In this document: positions 58,811 to 64,000 of the stretch, piece after piece | Layout of the letters: every line of letters starts with the position of its first letter | Numbering within the stretch: position 1 is the first letter of the stretch | Assembly: GCF_000250675.2 (NCBI RefSeq) | Contig: NC_018681.1 | Location: forward strand, 5,828,001 to 5,892,000 | Direction of reading: 5' to 3' | Origin: Nocardia brasiliensis ATCC 700358 | GTDB taxonomy: Bacteria; Actinomycetota; Actinomycetes; Mycobacteriales; Mycobacteriaceae | Length of the DNA: 64,000 bases | Notes under the pieces: generated by a model | Told to the model about the DNA's origin: nothing | What the model saw: only the letters and a program-made list of their open reading frames with translations | Databases searched by the model: none | Position numbers and translations under genes: made by a program

Positions 58811-59213
58811 CGCCGCACCTCGCCGACGCTCGGCCGCGCTAAGGCCGCGAAGGCGGCTGTGCCTCTGGTTCGCTCGCTACGCTCGCTCAAATACCTATCC
58901 TTTGCAGACACGCAGGACGTCTGCCGGTGCGGAGAATCGCATCCCCATACCGACGCGACATACCGCTTGTTCGAGCCACCTTGCCGATCTATCGGATACC
59001 CGAACAGACCATTCGGTAAACGCCGTGTGGACGCTTGATCAGCCCTTGCACCACCCCGCACCGGCCGCAACGGGTGCGGTGTGCGGGTCGGACGCGGGCG
59101 GCTCACGCCTGTCTGGTTATCCATCCACCCTGGCCGCATGAGCGTCGTTATGCAACCGTTACGTGATGCCCGACACACGGGTTGCCCCGCGTTTTCGCGT
59201 CTGCCCGGCCGGT
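58811..59213. other. Intergenic region without a gene
   Basis: About 400 bp upstream of the response regulator and downstream of the next minus-strand gene. It holds a short self-complementary stretch (gctcgctacgctcgctc near 58870), an AT-rich candidate promoter (aaatacctatcctttgc, 58890-58905), and tcggatacccgaaca near 58993. No frame with a domain. Confidence 0.5.
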
Positions 59214-59621
59214 TCAGCGTTCGTCGCGAGTCGAACGTTCCAGCCGGTTGAAGTTGCTCGGTGTGCCGTCCGGGAGCTGCTCCTGGTAGCGAAAGTGCAG
59301 GTGCCGTTCCTCGAAGGTGGCGAACCACTCGTCCCAGTCCACCGGCCGCAGCACCGCTCCGCCGTAGCCGGGGAAATCCAGGCGCAGCGAACCCATGGGT
59401 CCGCCGTACGCGATGCCGGGCATCGTCGCGGGCGTGGCGCCGCGCCGCTCCGCCCACTGCCGGATGGTGTCGTGATCCCTGGTGACCCGGGTGCGCTCCA
59501 CATTCCCCGCGCGGGTGCGCTCCCGCCGCTCGGGTGCGGGCTTGTCCTGCTGATACTTCGTCGACCTCGAGCTCCCCGGTCCGGCGTACGGATTCCGGGT
59601 GCCTAGTCGGTGGTCGTTCAT
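59214..59621 (-). CDS. Conserved hypothetical protein, 135 aa
   Basis: The ATG at 59619-59621 follows a strong ribosome site (caggag). The N-terminal 50 residues are charged and disordered. The remainder reads DHDTIRQWAERRGATPATMPG ... LRLDFPGYGGAVLRPVDWDEWFATFEERHLHFRYQEQLPDG, a pattern I recognize as a widely conserved small protein in bacteria often found with stress genes; its biochemical role is not known. Confidence 0.75.
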   Translation of the reverse strand: MNDHRLGTRNPYAGPGSSRSTKYQQDKPAPERRERTRAGNVERTRVTRDHDTIRQWAERRGATPATMPGIAYGGPMGSLRLDFPGYGGAVLRPVDWDEWFATFEERHLHFRYQEQLPDGTPSNFNRLERSTRDER

Positions 59622-59840
59622 GACGATCTCCTGAGCCATCGGCATCGTAAGTCCGGTTCCCTTTCACGTACCCGACGCCAACTTCGCGCAAACCGGCACT
59701 ACGTCACAAAGCCCCCGCCAACGCTGCTGAAACGCACCAAAAACGCTGACCGACAGCCACTCTGTGAGCGGAGTCACCGGTAGCCACGCGGTGGTTGGGT
59801 CCGGCCACGGTGGGTACCGCTGCTGCGAGGAGGCAATCCC

Positions 59841-60080
59841 ATGACCACTCCAGTACCGCACGAACCGAGTCCGATTCCCCCGATCCCGGAGCCCGATCCG
59901 GTGCCGCCGGTGCCCGGTCCGGACCCGGCGCCCGCGCCGCCGCAGCCCGGGCCGGATCCGCTGCCACCGGTACCCGAACCACGCCCGGCGCCCGACCCGG
60001 GCCGCCCGCTGCCGCCGGTACCCGAACCGGGCGGGCCGCTGTCCCCGCCGCACGATCCGACGCCGCCGAATCCGCTCTGA
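59841..60080 (+). CDS. Proline-rich small protein
   Basis: 79 aa, nearly half proline, built of degenerate P-x-P-x-P-x-PD-P-x-PP units. The ribosome site gaggagg before the ATG is among the strongest in the window, so it is probably translated. No signal peptide or membrane helix. It should be an extended polyproline chain; function unknown. Convergent with the sigma factor gene. Confidence 0.6.
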   Translation: MTTPVPHEPSPIPPIPEPDPVPPVPGPDPAPAPPQPGPDPLPPVPEPRPAPDPGRPLPPVPEPGGPLSPPHDPTPPNPL

Positions 60081-60100
60081 CGACAAGGGGATTCGCGTCG

Positions 60101-60886
60101 TCAGTCGCGCAAGGCGTCGTCGCGGAGCTGCTGCAGGGTTTTCGACAGAATGCGCGAGACGTGCATCTGCGAGACGCCGAGCACGTCGGCGATCTGGGAC
60201 TGGGTCTTCGATTCGAAGAACCGCATGATCAGCACCCGGCGCTCGCGCTCGGGCAGCTCCTCGATCAGGGGGCGCACGGCGAGGTAGTCCTCCACCAGAT
60301 GGTAGGAGGGCTCCTCGGCGCCCAGGCTTTCCAGCAGCGGTAGCGGCGCGTTCTCGACATCGTCGCCGGCCACCGCGTCGATCGACGCGGACTGATAGGC
60401 GTTGCCCGCGATCAGCGCCTGGGTGACCTCGACCACGTCCACCTCCAGTTCCGCGGCGATCTCCCTGGCCCGCGGCATCCGGCCGAGCCGCTGCGACAGC
60501 GCCTCCACCGTGACCCCGATCGTGAGCTGAATCTCCTTGGTACGCCGGGGAACTCGCACCGACCAGGTGTTGTCCCGGAAATGCCTGCGCACCTCGCCCA
60601 TGATGGTCGGCACTGCGAAGGACAGGAACGAGGAACCCCGCTCGACATCGAAACGGTCCGCCGCCTGCACCAGACCGAGCCGGGCGACCTGCAGCAGATC
60701 GTCGAAATTCTCGCCACGTCCGGCGAATCTGCGCGCGATGTGTTCGGCCAGCGGCAGGCAGCGTTCGATGAGTTCGGCGCGCAGCGGCTCACGCCGCGGA
60801 TCGTCCTCGGCCAGCGCGGCGATCTTCTCGAACAGAGGCTCGATATTCTCGTAGCTGTCGCCGCGGGTTGCTGAGCTACCCGCCAT
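60101..60886 (-). CDS. SigB/SigF-type RNA polymerase sigma factor
   Basis: 261 aa. Regions 2, 3 and 4 are all present: region 2 (NFDDLLQVARLGLVQAADRFD, SFAVPTIMGEVRRHFRDNTWSVRVPRR), region 3 (LSQRLGRMPRAREIAAELEV), region 4 (LPERERRVLIMRFFESKTQSQIADVLGVSQMHVSRILS). These are the hallmarks of the stress/sporulation SigF group of actinobacteria. The gene overlaps the anti-sigma factor gene, so its activity is held by partner-switching. Confidence 0.95.
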   Translation of the reverse strand: MAGSSATRGDSYENIEPLFEKIAALAEDDPRREPLRAELIERCLPLAEHIARRFAGRGENFDDLLQVARLGLVQAADRFDVERGSSFLSFAVPTIMGEVRRHFRDNTWSVRVPRRTKEIQLTIGVTVEALSQRLGRMPRAREIAAELEVDVVEVTQALIAGNAYQSASIDAVAGDDVENAPLPLLESLGAEEPSYHLVEDYLAVRPLIEELPERERRVLIMRFFESKTQSQIADVLGVSQMHVSRILSKTLQQLRDDALRD

Positions 60887-61313
60887 CGGATGCCCTTCGC
60901 ACCCAACTGAAGTCGACCACGGTGGGATAGCCGGCCACGTCTGCGTCGAAGGGCGCCTGCGACGCGGCGATCGAATGAGTCAGCGTGCGCACGATATGCC
61001 AGCCGAAACCAGCCTGACCGACCACCTGCTCCGAGGTCGCTGCCGACGCGACGTGCACGAACATCTGGTCGGTGTCATAGGTGAATTCACAGTTGAGCTG
61101 CGAGCCCGGCACCGCGTCCAGGACCAGCGAGGTGGCCACCTCGTCCAAGGCCAAACGGATGTCGGTGACTTCGTCGAGCGCGAAATCGGCGATAAGGGCC
61201 ACGGTTTCGGCGAGCCCCCGCAACATCGTCAACTGTTCCAGCCGAGCGGGGATTCGGACGCCGATTGTCGTTGTTTCCGTAGAGGATCGGGAAGTCCACT
61301 CCCCCATGCCCAT
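60876..61313 (-). CDS. rsbW: RsbW-like anti-sigma factor (serine kinase fold)
   Basis: 145 aa from ATG 61311-61313 (or 61305-61307). GHKL ATPase fold: LDEVTDIRLALDEVATSLV is the N-box region and GQAGFGWHIVRTLT the G-box. The usual N-box Asn is replaced by Ser/Thr-like residues (ATSLV), so ATP/kinase function should be tested. It overlaps the sigma factor gene by 11 bp and should bind that sigma. Confidence 0.88.
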   Translation of the reverse strand: MGMGEWTSRSSTETTTIGVRIPARLEQLTMLRGLAETVALIADFALDEVTDIRLALDEVATSLVLDAVPGSQLNCEFTYDTDQMFVHVASAATSEQVVGQAGFGWHIVRTLTHSIAASQAPFDADVAGYPTVVDFSWVRRASDGG

Positions 61314-61514
61314 CACCACCTTGCTCTCGCAGCCGACCCGGAGCCGCCAGGTTGTCGGGATCCGGTTCTCGCGGGCCGCCCGTCTGCCCACCGCCGCGGC
61401 TACACGCCCACCACAGCCGAACCCAGCGCCGCGAAAGCTGAAGATCCGAAACCGCGGCGCTTTTCTTCCCTACCGTCGTACCCGCCGCGGCTGGACCGAA
61501 ACGTGCTCGGCGGG

Positions 61515-62189
61515 TCAGCCCGCGTCGATCCGTTCGTGGGCGGTGAGCAGCAGATGGTCGAACTGGGTGCGCAGTCCCACGGTCGAATTGGTGAGCGATT
61601 CCAGATCCGCCACCAGCCGTGAGGCGAGCGTGCGCAGCTTGATGTTCGTCTCCTGCGAACGCCAGCTGAGCACCCGGAACGCCTGCTCGGCATTGACGCC
61701 GTAGACCAGCATCACCGCGCCCTTCGCCTGCTCGATCACCGCGCGCGAGGCCCACAGCTCCGGCAGGGCGTCGTCGAGAGCCTCCTGCCGATGTTCCTCG
61801 AGGGTCTCGGTGACGTCGATGTAGTACCCGGAGGTGCCCACGACCGCGCCCACGTGATCGAAGAGGTGATCGGCCACGACGATGACGTGGTGCACCCGGC
61901 CCAGGGTGTCGAGGATGCGGTGGCGGCTGGAGAACGGCTCGCCCTCCTCGATGGACTTGGCCAGCGCGCTGGCCACCTGGGCGCGGTCGTCGGGGTGCTT
62001 GTGCGTCAGCAGCAGTTCGGTAGTCGGCGTGACGGTGCCGGGCGCATAGCCGTGCATCGCGGCCACCTCGTCCGACCAATCCCACCGCTGATCGGCGAAC
62101 CAGAAACGAAAACTACCGACACTCTGTGGTGTCCCTAATCCGATCACCCGGTCCAGCGCGAGAGCGTTCTCGGGCTGGACCGGCCCCAT
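61515..62189 (-). CDS. PAS-ANTAR regulator
   Basis: 224 aa from ATG 62187-62189. PAS fold about 25-135 (FWFADQRWDWSDEVAAMHGYAPG ... SGYYIDVTETLEEHRQ). ANTAR domain about 150-215 (WASRAVIEQAKGAVMLVYGVNAEQAFRVLSWRSQETNIKLRTLASRLV) with the conserved A-x-x-V-I-E-Q-A-K-G and A-F-x-x-L motifs. ANTAR proteins bind paired hexaloop hairpins in RNA to allow read-through. It is 200 bp upstream of rsbW on the same strand. Confidence 0.9.
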   Translation of the reverse strand: MGPVQPENALALDRVIGLGTPQSVGSFRFWFADQRWDWSDEVAAMHGYAPGTVTPTTELLLTHKHPDDRAQVASALAKSIEEGEPFSSRHRILDTLGRVHHVIVVADHLFDHVGAVVGTSGYYIDVTETLEEHRQEALDDALPELWASRAVIEQAKGAVMLVYGVNAEQAFRVLSWRSQETNIKLRTLASRLVADLESLTNSTVGLRTQFDHLLLTAHERIDAG

Positions 62190-62287
62190 TTCAGTCACAG
62201 CGCAAGTATCCGTCGAACGGGCACGCCACGCGAACAGATCTGGCTGCGCCACGCCGAAGTCGACCCGGCGTGTCGGATTACTCGGCC

Positions 62288-62701
62288 TCACCCGTCCAAC
62301 GCTGCGCGCATCGAGGGATAAGGGCTGAACAGCGGCCTGACGCCGGAGACCTCGAGCGAACGCTCGACCTCCGGGCCGCCGCCGACGAGGCGCAGATCCA
62401 CACCGTCGCACGCGGCCCGCTGCCGGGTGGCGCCGAGCGTCACGGCGGCCCGGATGCTGAGGAATCGCGCGGCGCGCAGATCTATCACCACCGCCGGGCA
62501 CTTCGCGCGCACCGCGCGCTCGACCGTGGTGAAGAACTGCGGACAGGCGGTGGCATCCAATTCGCCTTCGACTCGGACCACCATGCAGTCGTGCCGGCGG
62601 TCCACGCGCTGTGCCCAGGCCCGGCTGTTGCGTGACGCGGGCCCGGAACCGTTCCGATGCACACCTTCGGCGTACTCGTGTAAAGCGGAACTCGCGGACA
62701 T
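62288..62701 (-). CDS. STAS-domain anti-sigma factor antagonist
   Basis: 137 aa from ATG 62699-62701 with ribosome site gggagg. The STAS core is VVRVEGELDATACPQFFTTVERAV ... PAVVIDLRAARFLSIRAAVTLG; the Ser in FLSIRA is at the position normally phosphorylated in the anti-anti-sigma (usually F-x-D/S-S-S). It should be switched by RsbW and so free the sigma factor. Confidence 0.88.
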   Translation of the reverse strand: MSASSALHEYAEGVHRNGSGPASRNSRAWAQRVDRRHDCMVVRVEGELDATACPQFFTTVERAVRAKCPAVVIDLRAARFLSIRAAVTLGATRQRAACDGVDLRLVGGGPEVERSLEVSGVRPLFSPYPSMRAALDG

Positions 62702-62978
62702 AACAGAGCCTCCCGTACGGGGGGTTTCCAGTTCGACGCCACTGCCTGGAGCGATGCGAATCTCAGGTGAGCACGTGTCGCGCAATGGGGCGATCGGTTG
62801 TCGCCACGCTTCCATCGGCCGGTGTGTGGCGGGGGATAGGCGCCTGCGTCGAACCGGGGTCGGCTGTCGTCTCAACCTCACTACAGTGTGGCACGCTCGG
62901 CTGCCGCTGTCACAAATTCCTCCGACGCCGCTGATCAGGCCGAGGGTTACCGAACCGGCCAACGGGTACGCCTCTACC
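62702..62978. other. Promoter region of the SigF cluster
   Basis: 277 bp upstream of the STAS gene, with AT-rich patches near 62925-62950. No gene. A weak dyad is seen around 62830-62870. Confidence 0.4.
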
Positions 62979-63131
62979 ATGAAGGCCACGAATACGCCCG
63001 GCTCGGCCACCCGCCCGCCGTTGATTCGCCACCAATCCCCGGTAACCGCAACCATCGCGATCATCGCGACGGCGGTACTGGTGGCGGTGCTGTCCGTGGT
63101 CGCGCTCGGCATCGTCGTCTCGACGATGTGA
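62979..63131 (+). CDS. Small membrane protein, 50 aa
   Basis: A polar start (MKATNTPGSATRPPL) and one long hydrophobic helix (TATIAIIATAVLVAVLSVVALGIVV) ending in STM. High GC3 in this frame supports coding. The minus strand also has an open frame here, but with a less protein-like composition. Function unknown. Confidence 0.5.
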   Translation: MKATNTPGSATRPPLIRHQSPVTATIAIIATAVLVAVLSVVALGIVVSTM

Positions 63132-63282
63132 GACCCGAGCCGTAACAGCAAGCAGGCCCGGTGGTTTCGTTCCCGCGTACTCGGGCATTCCAGGCGCATA
63201 TCCGAAATGCATTGGGTCACGCGATCTCTGGTCGCGGGGCGGTGCCGCATGCCGCGCAGCAGTGGAGAGAACGGAGCACATC

Positions 63283-64000
63283 GTGAAGATTGCCATGGTT
63301 TCCGAGCACACCTCCCCGCTCGGCGAGCCCGGCGGCGCCCATTCGAGCGGTCAGAGCGTCCACGTCGGCGAGCTGGCGGCGGCCTACGTCCAGCGCGGAC
63401 ACGAGGTCTCGGTCTATATCCGGCGGACCGACCCGACCAGCCCGACCGAAGTGGTCACGGCCGCCGGTTACCGGTTGGTCCGCGTGCCCGCCGGGCCGCC
63501 GCGAGCGCTGCCGTTGAACGAAAGTCTGCCGCACCTAGGCGATTTCGGCAGTTTCCTGCAGCGGCACTGGGGCCGGGACAAGCCCGATATCGTGCACGCG
63601 CACTTCTGGATGTCCGGGCTCGCCGCGGAGCTGGCCGCGCGGGCGCACGGCATTCCCGTCGTGGTGACCTTCCACGCCCTCGGCACCGTACGCCGCCGCA
63701 ATCAGGGTTTGGCCGACACCAGCCCGCGTTCGCGCATCCGTTTCGAGCGGCTGATCGCCGGGCGGGCCGCGCACATCGTCGCGACCTCCGCGGACGAGGT
63801 GGTCGAGCTGACCAGGATGGGCGTGCCTCGATTCCGGATCTCGATCGTTCCGTCCGGGGTGAATCTCGCGGCGTTCACGCCGGAGGGCGCTCGCGCCGAA
63901 CGCGGGCAACGCTACCGCCTGCATCGCCTGCTCTCGGTTGGAAAGCTGGTACCGCGCAAAGGTTTCGAGGTCGCGATCAAGGCACTCGAGGACCTGCCCG
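63283..64000 (+). CDS. GT4-family glycosyltransferase, 5' part
   Basis: GTG start at 63283, ribosome site cggagc; the gene continues beyond the right edge, so 239 residues are seen. N-terminal Rossmann domain: KIAMVSEHTSPLGEPGGAHSSGQSVHVGELAAAYVQRGHEVSVY, then DIVHAHFWMSGLAA, VVTFHALGTVRRR, and VPSGVNLAAFTPEG with VGKLVPRKGFEVAIKAL beginning the donor-binding domain. This is the retaining GT4 pattern (MshA/sucrose-synthase-like). The acceptor is unknown. Confidence 0.88.
   Translation, partial: MKIAMVSEHTSPLGEPGGAHSSGQSVHVGELAAAYVQRGHEVSVYIRRTDPTSPTEVVTAAGYRLVRVPAGPPRALPLNESLPHLGDFGSFLQRHWGRDKPDIVHAHFWMSGLAAELAARAHGIPVVVTFHALGTVRRRNQGLADTSPRSRIRFERLIAGRAAHIVATSADEVVELTRMGVPRFRISIVPSGVNLAAFTPEGARAERGQRYRLHRLLSVGKLVPRKGFEVAIKALEDLP

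Noticed and set aside
58860..58890. Possible tRNA or IS end around the gctcgctacgctcgctc stretch
   Set aside because: No cloverleaf and no matching inverted end or transposase nearby.
62702..63250. Minus-strand extension of the STAS gene through 62702-63250
   Set aside because: The STAS gene has a good ribosome site and ATG at 62701; the upstream part is unlike the family and antisense to a small membrane protein.

Overview
The window is about 68-70% GC with dense genes on both strands. It looks like a chromosomal piece of a mycolic-acid actinobacterium, most likely Nocardia. This rests on strong GC3 bias, many GTG starts and ATGA/GTGA overlaps, leaderless mini-ORFs, an F420-type nitroreductase relative, a GT87 mannosyltransferase, a lactate 2-monooxygenase relative and a complete ectoine/hydroxyectoine operon. 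The genus is an inference from gene content. I saw no rRNA, tRNA, CRISPR array, transposase or phage gene.

Layout. 1-1.3 kb: 5' part of a TetR gene, a broken small membrane gene, and copy A of a roughly 600-bp non-coding repeat. 1.25-3.3 kb: a three-gene envelope operon (DUF4239 protein, Ser/Gly-rich surface protein, small membrane protein). 3.8-8.4 kb: sugar ABC importer (lipoprotein and two permeases) plus a cytosolic GH20 hexosaminidase, fitting uptake and cleavage of N-acetylglucosamine oligomers. 8.4-14.3 kb: two phosphotransferase-fold proteins, a methyltransferase, a toxin-antitoxin-like pair, a VOC-PadR operon and an Asp-nucleophile hydrolase. 14.5-23.2 kb: GH92 mannosidase, M14 peptidase, acyltransferase, a pair of related membrane-associated proteins, and a P450-ferredoxin unit facing a TetR gene. 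24-26 kb: a stand-alone PheS-like ligase with a leader mini-ORF, then a secreted DUF4360 protein. 26-36 kb: flavin monooxygenase, KGG protein, GT87, ankyrin protein, CoA-disulfide-reductase-like enzyme, APC permease, and a reductase-CMD operon behind a KstR2-like operator. 36-42 kb: secreted lipase, erythromycin-esterase-like protein facing a double-HTH MerR regulator, VOC protein, repeat copy B (inverted), and a hydrolase-TetR pair. 42-48 kb: a membrane Ser/Thr kinase and a 793-aa repeat/TPR protein, NADAR protein and a PtpB-like phosphatase. 48.8-53.2 kb: an Erm-type rRNA methyltransferase with a leader peptide and attenuator, overlapped by a lactate-monooxygenase-like gene, and a FadD with an extra N-terminal domain. 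53.7-58.8 kb: ectABCD directly behind a response regulator-histidine kinase pair. 59-62.7 kb: a SigF-type sigma factor, RsbW kinase, PAS-ANTAR and STAS partner-switching cluster. The window ends inside a GT4 glycosyltransferase.

The best leads are (1) the paired non-coding repeat with a conserved long hairpin, (2) the PheS-like ligase with altered substrate-pocket signature and a leaderless mini-ORF, and (3) the erm leader peptide carrying an Arg-Leu-Arg macrolide-arrest-type motif, with erm coupled to a flavoenzyme gene. Erm, an esterase of the EreA family and a flavin monooxygenase also make this an antibiotic-tolerance-rich stretch. All family calls are by eye from motifs; no database search was run.
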